Assembly (NCBI GenBank): GCA_021798635.1
Contig: JAJZGH010000140.1
Span: 1 to 12,391, forward strand
Reading direction: 5' to 3'
Length of the DNA: 12,391 nt
DNA from: Planctomycetota bacterium
GTDB taxonomy: Bacteria; Planctomycetota; Phycisphaerae; WQYP01
The notes below the pieces were generated by a model, which made no database searches, was not told the origin of the DNA, and was given only the letters and a program-made list of their open reading frames with translations. Made by a program: the position numbers and the translations under genes. Below are positions 6,653 to 12,391 of the stretch, piece by piece. Position 1 is the first letter of the stretch. Each line of letters begins with the position of its first letter.

Positions 6653-8320
6653 ATGGCAACCACCCCCTTTTTCACTCCCGAACATCCTCTCCCGATTGCC
6701 GTACTGGTCGGTGCCGGCCCCGGTGATATAGGACTTTTTACCCTCGCCGGCGCGCGGGCACTGGCTTTGGCCGCGGTGGTCATTTACGACGCCCTGGCCA
6801 ATCCCGATTTACTGGCGTTTTGCTCTCCGGAGGCAGAACTCATCTATGTTGGCAAGCGCGACCGCCGCCACACCCTTACACAAACGGAAATCAACGCCCT
6901 GCTGGTCGAAAAGTGCCGGGAATTTATGGCTCGGCCCGATTGTCCCAGCCGGTGTGTTGTGCGGTTAAAGGGAGGCGATCCCTTTGTTTTCGGTCGCGGC
7001 GGCGAAGAAGCCCAGGCCTTGACGCAGGCACAAATTCCATTTGCGGTTATTCCCGGTATCACCGCTGGCATTGCCGGGCCGGCGTATGCCGGTATCCCGG
7101 TCACGCACCGGGATTTTACCAGTACCGTAACGTTTATCACCGGGCATCAGCAGGAGGATTCGTCGGATAAGCCGTCCTCGGGAGAGTCCGGGGATGAAAT
7201 TTCAAATGTGGACTACGCCGCCTTGGCCAAACTCGGCGGCACGCTGGTTTTTTATATGGGCGTGAAGAATCTGCCGCATATTACCCAACGCCTCATGGAT
7301 TGCGGCCTGCCCGCCGACACCCCGGCTGCGGTGGTTCGCATGGCCACACATCCCGAGCAACAAACCGTCGTAGGCACGGTGAAAACGATTGCCCAACTCG
7401 CGCAAAAAGCTGAAATCAAGGCCCCGGCCATTACCATCATCGGCAAGGTGGTATCCGTTCGCGAGCAGATGAACTGGTTTGAATCCCGGCCGCTGTTTGG
7501 TCAAACCATGCTCGTAACCCGCACGCGGCAGCAGGCCAGCACACTTAGTGATCAACTTCTGCAACTCGGGGCACGGGTTATTGAAGCCCCCACCATTGAA
7601 ATAGCCAAGCCCACAGACCGGCAGGCCGCTTTGACCGCCATTGAAGACATGGGAGAATATGACTGTGTGGTGTTCACCAGCGCCAATGGGGTGCAGTCCG
7701 CGCACCAGGCCATGATTGCGTTGGAATTGGACGCCCGTGATTTCGCGGCCGTTGTAGCGGCCATCGGCCCGGCCACGGCTGATGCGTTAAACTCGATTGG
7801 TATTATTCCCGATATTGTTTCCCCGGATGCAGTGAGTGAAGAACTCGCCGTTGAATTGATCAGTTATTTCGGTCGTGCTGATCCGACCAAGGAACCGGAC
7901 AGTGCAACATTGGATTTAAGCGGGAACCGCTTCCTGCTTTTGCGCGCCGAAATCGCCCGTCCATCGCTGGTGGAAATGTTGCGTAACGCTGGCGCTGCCG
8001 TGGACGATGTACCGATTTATCAGACGCGCATTCCCGAGAGCTTGCCGGAAGATGCGATCGAAGCTTTGCAAAATGGCACCGTAAAGTGGATAACTTTTAC
8101 CAGCGCCTCCACCGCCAAAAATCTTTTCACCATGTTGCCCGAAAATTTGCGCTCCACCGTCGGAAAATGTAAGCGCCTTTCCATCGGCCCGACGACTTCC
8201 CGTGCCTTGGCCGAACTTGGATGGCCCGCCACCCTTGAAGCCCGGCACCATGATATTCCCGGTATGGTGGCCGCGCTGGTGGAAGAGATACTTCGCAGCA
8301 CCACTGCTCATGCGTCCTAA
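6653..8320 (+). CDS. cobA-hemD: Fused uroporphyrinogen-III C-methyltransferase / uroporphyrinogen-III synthase (CobA-HemD)
   Basis: A 555-residue bifunctional cytosolic tetrapyrrole enzyme. The C-terminal HemD domain (about 285-555) closes hydroxymethylbilane to uroporphyrinogen III. The N-terminal SUMT domain (about 15-275) methylates it with S-adenosylmethionine to precorrin-2, feeding siroheme or corrinoids. SUMT motifs: VGAGPGD at 19-25, VRLKGGDPFVFGRGGEE at about 103-119, IPGITAGIAGPAYAGIP, FITGHQ, and LVFYMGVKNL. HemD motifs: MLVTRTRQQASTLSDQLLQL, VVFTSANGVQSA, DDVPIYQTR, and ITFTSASTAKNL. The loop after FITGHQ has a polar Ser/Asp/Glu-rich stretch longer than in E. coli CysG. GGAG at 6642-6645, seven bases before ATG 6653, decides the start. 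It converges on the next gene with only eight bases between stop codons. No other heme gene is nearby. Confidence 0.95.
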   Translation: MATTPFFTPEHPLPIAVLVGAGPGDIGLFTLAGARALALAAVVIYDALANPDLLAFCSPEAELIYVGKRDRRHTLTQTEINALLVEKCREFMARPDCPSRCVVRLKGGDPFVFGRGGEEAQALTQAQIPFAVIPGITAGIAGPAYAGIPVTHRDFTSTVTFITGHQQEDSSDKPSSGESGDEISNVDYAALAKLGGTLVFYMGVKNLPHITQRLMDCGLPADTPAAVVRMATHPEQQTVVGTVKTIAQLAQKAEIKAPAITIIGKVVSVREQMNWFESRPLFGQTMLVTRTRQQASTLSDQLLQLGARVIEAPTIEIAKPTDRQAALTAIEDMGEYDCVVFTSANGVQSAHQAMIALELDARDFAAVVAAIGPATADALNSIGIIPDIVSPDAVSEELAVELISYFGRADPTKEPDSATLDLSGNRFLLLRAEIARPSLVEMLRNAGAAVDDVPIYQTRIPESLPEDAIEALQNGTVKWITFTSASTAKNLFTMLPENLRSTVGKCKRLSIGPTTSRALAELGWPATLEARHHDIPGMVAALVEEILRSTTAHAS

Positions 8321-8328
8321 AACGGTCA

Positions 8329-9342
8329 TTACCGGTTCAATCCGCGGAAGTGCTGCGGAGATTCCGCCATACCCGTGCGGTGAGAAACGATCATCGCCGT
8401 CATCATGGCGGCGGTTTCCGACAGCAGGTGCGGCCAGCCGGGATGGGAAGAAGAGGCCGTGGTAAACTGCCGACAGAAATTTTCCAGTTCCTTTAACGCC
8501 TGCGCGGCGGGCGTGGTTGGTGCGGTAGAATCTTCTTCTATCAGTTCGTCCCGGCTCGAGGCCCACCGATAGCTGAATTCGGAAAGTTTCACCCGGCCGT
8601 CCCGATTCGCAGCGCAGAGTTCCCGTTTCAAGGATGCTTCCTGATCAGAAATCCGCAGAACCGCGGTGGCTCCCTCAAGCGTTTTCATTACCACGCCGAC
8701 ATTGCCCGTGACATCCGTAAAGTTATCCTGTTGTCCGCTGTTGCCATCAATGGACGCGTAAAGCGCTGCCGGCAGGCCGAGAATTTCAATCGCCGTACGA
8801 AACGCATCCCACGCCAGAACCGATAACGACCGCACCGCGCCGTGCTGGATGTTTCGCACCCGTGCAATCGCATGATTGGCGGCGGACCAATCGCCGGAAA
8901 GGAATTGCACCCCGCGAAAGAAATTTTCCGTTTGCTGCGCCTGGCTAAATCCCCATGATCCGGAAAAGCGGGGGGCGGTGTATAATAAATGCGTTCTGGG
9001 TTCCAGATGAATGCTCAGGCGGTGCGCTTCTTCCAGCGTTTGCACCGGCGGCCCAACGCTCAATATACCAATGTTCTGCTGCACACAGGCTTCAACGAAG
9101 TCCAGTGACATGTCCGCGGGTCGGTCCAAAAGCACCATCTGAGGAGGAGTTTCCAGCAACATCCTTCGCAGATCGCCGTAAAAAGGGACATCAAAAATCT
9201 GTCCCACCTCGCGCGCTAACGACAAATTGCGCTCACCTACGACCACTATTTTGAACCAGTCAGTTCCATGGGCCAGTTTTAATGCCTCAATCCAATCTTT
9301 TTGCATCGGATCAAGTCCGACAATCGCGCATGCAACGGCCAC
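8329..9342 (-). CDS. Gfo/Idh/MocA-like Rossmann-fold protein with degenerate motifs
   Basis: A 337-residue protein with the layout of the Gfo/Idh/MocA oxidoreductase family. It has a first beta-alpha unit (ACAIVGLDPMQKDWIEALK), then KIVVVGERN, DVPFYGDLRRML, a helix VEACVQQNIGIL, and PPVQTLEEAHRL where the family has its EKPLALT-type motif. The C-terminal domain is weakly conserved. Two hallmarks are missing: the GxGxxG cofactor loop reads GLDPMQ (9-14), and the Glu-Lys of EKP is replaced by Val96-Gly97. It may therefore not be a working NAD(P) dehydrogenase. The GTG at 9342 is chosen because GGCGGAG (complement of 9348-9354) lies five bases upstream; the frame stays open to 9456 but that stretch is compositionally unlike a domain start. 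It lies 147 bases downstream of metG on the same strand. Confidence 0.75.
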   Translation of the reverse strand: MAVACAIVGLDPMQKDWIEALKLAHGTDWFKIVVVGERNLSLAREVGQIFDVPFYGDLRRMLLETPPQMVLLDRPADMSLDFVEACVQQNIGILSVGPPVQTLEEAHRLSIHLEPRTHLLYTAPRFSGSWGFSQAQQTENFFRGVQFLSGDWSAANHAIARVRNIQHGAVRSLSVLAWDAFRTAIEILGLPAALYASIDGNSGQQDNFTDVTGNVGVVMKTLEGATAVLRISDQEASLKRELCAANRDGRVKLSEFSYRWASSRDELIEEDSTAPTTPAAQALKELENFCRQFTTASSSHPGWPHLLSETAAMMTAMIVSHRTGMAESPQHFRGLNR

Positions 9343-9347
9343 AAATA

Positions 9348-9354
9348 CTCCGCC
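9348..9354 (-). promoter_or_regulatory. Ribosome-binding site that fixes a GTG start
   Basis: Read on the minus strand, GGCGGAG is followed after five bases by GTG at 9342. It supports the shorter form of the Gfo/Idh/MocA-like protein over the longer open frame beginning at 9456. Confidence 0.6.
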
Positions 9355-9435
9355 TGTTAAATAACCTCGCCCCAGTCCCCATACAGCGCCTGGCCCGGAA
9401 CACCCGGTCCTCATCCGCCAACCCTCCCGCAGGGG

Positions 9436-9441
9436 ATTATA
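9436..9441 (-). promoter_or_regulatory. Candidate -10 box in the metG to Gfo/Idh/MocA-like gap
   Basis: The minus strand reads TATAAT here, about 95 bases upstream of the GTG start, without a convincing -35 hexamer. It could give the Gfo/Idh/MocA-like gene its own promoter besides read-through from metG. The remainder of this 147-base gap shows nothing else I can name. Confidence 0.25.
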
Positions 9442-9489
9442 TGGTCTTGTCGGCAATCGGGGCGAAATTGTTCAGAAATACGGAAGCTT

Positions 9490-11523
9490 TTAATGCACAC
9501 GCTGCCCCGGTGTGGCCCGCGGATCAACGGACAATAAAAATACATCCTTGCCGCCCGGCCCGCTGGCCAGAATCATTCCTTCACTGGTGCCGAATTTCAT
9601 TTTTCGCGGGGCCAGATTGGCGCAGAAGATCACCAGCCGTCCGGTAAGCTCTTCCGGCGTACAGGCCTTTTTAATACCCGCCAGAACAGTCCGCTTGCCC
9701 AGCGGCCCGGCATCAATTTCCACTTTCATAAGTTTATCGGTAGCCTCAATGGCCTCCGCATGGATCACTCGTCCGACGCGTAAGTCCACGGCGGAAAATT
9801 GCTCTATGCTGCATTCCGGAGCCAGCGGTTCCTCAAGGGCCGCCGGCGTCGCTGGAATTCCGGCTGTGGCCGCAGCGGTTGTATCGGTCTTATTTTCCTC
9901 AAGCATGGCCTGTATTTTCCTTTCTTCAACACGTCCGGTTAAATGTTCAAATGGGTTAATCACATGCGATTCCATGGAATTTTGTATGTCACGCCACGAT
10001 TGTGGACGGATATTCAGGCATTTTTCCACACGCGCTGCCATATCCGGGACGATGGGCTTTAGATAAATCATCAAGATCCGTCCGCATTCCAGAGCGGCCG
10101 TTAATACGCCCCTTGCCGCTTCTTCATCTGTTTTCACCAGCGCCCAGGGGGCCTGTTCTTCCACAAATTTATTGGCCTTATCCGCCAGAGCGCAAATCCG
10201 GCGCGTTACTGCCGCAAAGTTCCGCTGGTCATAATCCATCGCAATCTGTGATTCCGCATTGCGGAATTCATTAAGTACCGGCAGGGCGTCGACTGTTACA
10301 ATTCCGGTGCGGCCGTCCAGCAGGCGTGTTAAGATCGGTGCGGCCCGGCTGATAAGATTAGCCAGTTTGCCCACCAGTTCGCTGTTGACGCGGTTGCAGA
10401 AATCCTCAAAGCTCAAGTCGATATCCGCCGGTGACGCCGACAGCCGCGTGGCAAAATAATAGCGCAGCCACTGCGGATCCAGATGACGGGCATATTGGGC
10501 CGCGTTGATAAATGTGCCCCGGCTCTTGGACATTTTTTCGCCATTGATGGTCAAATGTCCATGCACGCATAATTTTGTCGGCGGCTTAAGGCCCGCACCC
10601 ATGAGCATGGCGGGCCAGAATAAGGCGTGGAAATAGATAATATCCTTGCCAATAAAGTGGTACACTTCCAGATCATCCATTTTCCAATATTCTTCAGCAT
10701 CCGCGGCGGAGCCGCCGAGATTCTTCGCCAGGGCCGCCAGATACCCAATGGGGGCGTCAAGCCAGTTATAAAAATATTTATTCTGCTCAGAGGGAATTGG
10801 AAATCCGAAAAAAGGCGCATCGCGGGAAATATCCCAATCCTTTAATTCCTTGCCGAACCATTCCTCCAGTTTATTAGCCACCCCGGAATCCACCAGCCCG
10901 CCGCGCATCAGGGCCAGAAGCTGGTCACGAAAATCCTCCAGGCGCAAAAAGAAATGCCGACTGGAACGGCGTTCCGGTGCCGCTCCGCTGACGGCACTTT
11001 TGGGATTAATCAGATCTGTAGGGTTGTAATGCTTGCCGCAAACTTCGCAGGAATCACCATATTGATCCGGTGCCTTGCAATTCGGACATTGCCCGCGGAT
11101 AAAGCGATCGGGCAGAAAAATATTTTCCACCGGGTCAAAAAACTGCTCAACATCCCGATGCACAATATGGCCGCCGGCCTTCAGCCGTTCATAAAACAAA
11201 TAGCAGAGCGCCTCATTTTCCGGCGAATGTGTGGAGTAATAGCAGTCAAACTGTACGCCAAACCGGGCAAAATCCTCGCGATGCTCCTGGTTCATCCGCG
11301 CGATAAATTGTTCCGGTGCCAGGCCTTCACTGCGCGCACGCAGCATAATGGGCGTGCCATGAGCATCGTCGCCGCAAAGATACACCACACGATTTCCCAT
11401 CAGTCGCTGAAAGCGAACCCAGATGTCGGTCTGAATGTATTCCACCAGATGCCCGATATGAATGGCCCCATTGGCGTAGGGTAACGCCGAGGTAACCAGT
11501 ATATTTCGTTTTGCCGCCGCCAT
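9490..11523 (-). CDS. metG: Methionyl-tRNA synthetase
   Basis: Class I aminoacyl-tRNA synthetase that charges tRNA-Met in the cytosol; essential. It is 677 residues, the length I recall for the E. coli enzyme. Domains in order: Rossmann catalytic core with ALPYANGAIHIGH (HIGH at 22-25) and GDDAHGTPIM; the connective-peptide zinc knuckle with Cys146, 149, 159 and 162 in QCPNCKAPDQYGDSCEVCG; KMSKS at 330-334 in GEKMSKSRGTFIN; the helical anticodon-binding domain; a linker rich in Ala/Thr; and a C-terminal tRNA-binding (EMAP-II/Trbp-like) domain at about 572-677 with VDLRVGRV and APRKMKFGTSEGMIL. All catalytic motifs are intact. GGAG lies six bases before the ATG. It is divergent from the zinc-ribbon gene and may be co-transcribed with the Gfo/Idh/MocA-like gene. 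Confidence 0.98.
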   Translation of the reverse strand: MAAAKRNILVTSALPYANGAIHIGHLVEYIQTDIWVRFQRLMGNRVVYLCGDDAHGTPIMLRARSEGLAPEQFIARMNQEHREDFARFGVQFDCYYSTHSPENEALCYLFYERLKAGGHIVHRDVEQFFDPVENIFLPDRFIRGQCPNCKAPDQYGDSCEVCGKHYNPTDLINPKSAVSGAAPERRSSRHFFLRLEDFRDQLLALMRGGLVDSGVANKLEEWFGKELKDWDISRDAPFFGFPIPSEQNKYFYNWLDAPIGYLAALAKNLGGSAADAEEYWKMDDLEVYHFIGKDIIYFHALFWPAMLMGAGLKPPTKLCVHGHLTINGEKMSKSRGTFINAAQYARHLDPQWLRYYFATRLSASPADIDLSFEDFCNRVNSELVGKLANLISRAAPILTRLLDGRTGIVTVDALPVLNEFRNAESQIAMDYDQRNFAAVTRRICALADKANKFVEEQAPWALVKTDEEAARGVLTAALECGRILMIYLKPIVPDMAARVEKCLNIRPQSWRDIQNSMESHVINPFEHLTGRVEERKIQAMLEENKTDTTAAATAGIPATPAALEEPLAPECSIEQFSAVDLRVGRVIHAEAIEATDKLMKVEIDAGPLGKRTVLAGIKKACTPEELTGRLVIFCANLAPRKMKFGTSEGMILASGPGGKDVFLLSVDPRATPGQRVH

Positions 11524-11570
11524 TTAAATCTCCAACGCGGATGTAAATATCGGTATTCTAACGTCTTTTT

Positions 11571-11588
11571 ATCACACCGTTGTGTTAT
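11571..11588. promoter_or_regulatory. Operator-like dyad in the metG / zinc-ribbon divergent region
   Basis: ATCACAC and GTGTTAT form an imperfect inverted repeat (ATnACAC-N4-GTGTnAT) between the two divergent start codons. It could be a repressor site affecting metG, or a chance dyad. Confidence 0.3.
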
Positions 11589-11634
11589 CGGAAATCCGGT
11601 ACCGTCCGATACCTGAAAAATCGAGGAATTTTTC

Positions 11635-11663
11635 TTGGAAATTGTTAAAGTTGGGGCTATAGT
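11635..11663 (+). promoter_or_regulatory. Sigma70-type promoter for the zinc-ribbon mini-protein
   Basis: TTGGAA at 11635-11640 and TATAGT at 11658-11663 are separated by 17 bases. Transcription would start near 11670, giving a leader of about 37 bases with a good AAGGAG at 11694-11699. Confidence 0.6.
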
Positions 11664-11670
11664 TAAGACA

Positions 11671-11687
11671 GTTCAGTTCGGTTCAGT
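11671..11687 (+). repeat. Direct repeat GTTCAGT x 2, ten bases apart
   Basis: GTTCAGT occurs at 11671-11677 and again at 11681-11687, a spacing of one helical turn, right after the predicted transcription start. This is a typical position for a repressor-binding site; the function is inferred. Confidence 0.5.
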
Positions 11688-11706
11688 AACTTTAAGGAGA
11701 GAGAAG

Positions 11707-11940
11707 ATGGTAAGCCTTAACACGTCAGCGTTAAACGGTCGCGTAACCAAAGTATGCTGCCAATGCGGCTTAAATGTCGCCGGTCGCTTACGCACCCGGG
11801 ATTCTCAAGGCAACTACCACTGTGCTTCCTGCTTCCAGGCCCTGCACGATCAGGAACTGCGGGATATGCTGGCTGCCCAGATGCCCGAGCCGGAACTGTG
11901 GCTCAAAGTCCCGCTTGAAGCGTACGCAGTCTATGCATAA
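11707..11940 (+). CDS. Small zinc-ribbon-like protein (CxxC...CxxC)
   Basis: A 77-residue soluble protein with two paired-cysteine knuckles: Cys17-Cys18-Gln-Cys20 followed by Gly, and Cys39-Ala-Ser-Cys42 after GNYHC, about 18 residues apart. This spacing suits a treble-clef or zinc-ribbon fold binding one zinc. The middle reads RLRTRDSQGNYH, like short planctomycete proteins with 'D-x-x-G-x-Y-x-C-x-x-C' knuckles that I recall. The tail is acidic and helical (LHDQELRDMLAAQ) and ends in a hydrophobic patch, LWLKVPLEAYAVYA. The start is firm: AAGGAG at 11694-11699, seven bases before ATG 11707, with a promoter upstream. No function can be assigned; binding DNA, RNA or protein is possible. It stands alone, divergent from metG. 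Confidence 0.75.
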   Translation: MVSLNTSALNGRVTKVCCQCGLNVAGRLRTRDSQGNYHCASCFQALHDQELRDMLAAQMPEPELWLKVPLEAYAVYA

Positions 11941-11978
11941 AGCCTTTCTACTCTCTACTCTCTCAAAACTCCTGCTCT

Positions 11979-11998
11979 AATCGGGCAGCAGCCCGATT
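11979..11998. terminator. Hairpin between convergent genes
   Basis: AATCGGGC (11979-11986) and GCCCGATT (11991-11998) form a perfect eight-base-pair stem with a four-base AGCA loop. It lies between the stop codons of two convergent genes (11940 and 12001), so it can serve both strands. T-runs are weak on both sides. Confidence 0.55.
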
Positions 11999-12000
11999 CG

Positions 12001-12391
12001 CTACTGGCTTCCACCGATATGCCCCTGAATGGCCAGCGCCACCAGCGTGATGGATGTCACCACCAGATAAAGCGCGCTGGCCGGGCGGGATTTGGCATAT
12101 AGACGCCATCGCCAGATCGCCAAGCCGATAATGACAATGGCCAGTGAATTTCCCAGCCAGAAATGAATGGCCATGGATTTGCCATCATCATTACTGCCCC
12201 AGTAAAGCCAACCGAAAAAGACCACCAGCGGTACGAACAAGGCCGCGACCACCATATTCCACGCCCCAACCGCCCGGAACGCTTCGCGTTTAAATACGCG
12301 GCTGCCAAAATCAAACGCCAGCGACACCGGCACGCAGGCGGCCACAAAATTGACCAGCACCGGATGCAGATACAGCACCCGGCAATCAATA
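12001..12391 (-). CDS. DUF2231-type integral membrane protein, possibly incomplete at the 5' end
   Basis: A small inner-membrane protein resembling the DUF2231 family: an N-terminal YLHPVLVNFVAACVPVSLAF (His-Pro then hydrophobic helix) followed by FDFGS. Four hydrophobic segments can be seen, roughly at HPVLVNFVAACVPVSLAF, GAWNMVVAALFVPLVVFF, IHFWLGNSLAIVIIGLAI and LYLVVTSITLVALAI. His-containing loops (MAIHFW, QGHIGG) recall heme- or metal-coordinating residues in related membrane proteins, which is inference. A GTG at 12378 could start it (125 residues), but the frame is open to the right edge, so the true start may lie outside. Its stop is 60 bases from the convergent zinc-ribbon gene. The molecular function of the family is unknown. 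Confidence 0.7.
   Translation of the reverse strand, partial: IDCRVLYLHPVLVNFVAACVPVSLAFDFGSRVFKREAFRAVGAWNMVVAALFVPLVVFFGWLYWGSNDDGKSMAIHFWLGNSLAIVIIGLAIWRWRLYAKSRPASALYLVVTSITLVALAIQGHIGGSQ

Noticed and set aside
11941..11970. CTACTCTCTACTCTCTC short repeat
   Set aside because: It is a low-complexity pyrimidine run in a short convergent gap, too short to call a repeat element or array.

Overview
The window reads as a piece of bacterial chromosome made mostly of housekeeping genes, with one small accessory patch. By eye it is moderately GC-rich and densely coding, with short intergenic gaps. The likely source is a Gram-negative of the Planctomycetota/Verrucomicrobiota type. This is inferred from a short CxxC...CxxC mini-protein of a style I associate with planctomycetes, a degenerate Gfo/Idh/MocA-fold protein and a CobA-HemD fusion. 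No rRNA or other decisive marker is present, so the assignment is tentative.

Left part, positions 1-2229: the 3' end of a YahK-type zinc alcohol dehydrogenase is followed by an aldo/keto reductase on the same strand, a likely two-gene carbonyl-reduction operon. Next is a small gene (1808-2082) whose two halves lie in different frames. The break falls in a tract of 2.75 copies of an 8-bp unit, and removing one unit restores an 88-residue ORF. The stretch 2083-2229 holds no gene, only a motif (GGACAGGCTCCC) that occurs again at 5659-5670.

Positions 2230-4912: on the minus strand, peptide chain release factor 3 (prfC) is followed by an unrecognised 256-residue protein, with a hairpin between them. 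A divergent promoter region then separates prfC from the plus-strand genes.

Positions 4913-6499: a stand-alone NifU C-terminal-domain protein (Fe-S scaffold/carrier) overlaps a 5'-truncated DUF4160 ORF, which is followed by an intact DUF2442 gene. DUF4160-DUF2442 is a recurring small gene pair, and here its first member has lost its N-terminal part at the NifU stop codon. Downstream come the second copy of the 12-bp motif, a UPF0173 metallo-hydrolase and a perfect 13-bp hairpin.

Positions 6500-11523: a CobA-HemD fusion (uroporphyrinogen III synthase plus SUMT, the branch point of siroheme/corrinoid synthesis) converges on a minus-strand pair, metG (methionyl-tRNA synthetase) followed by a Gfo/Idh/MocA-like protein that lacks the usual cofactor and catalytic motifs.

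Positions 11524-12391: divergent from metG, a small zinc-ribbon-like protein has a good sigma70-type promoter and a pair of direct repeats just after the expected start site. It converges on a DUF2231-type membrane protein that runs off the right edge.

I see no CRISPR array, transposase, prophage, tRNA or rRNA, and no coherent new multi-gene system. The most interesting points are the repeat-interrupted gene, the NifU/DUF4160 junction and the degenerate oxidoreductase.
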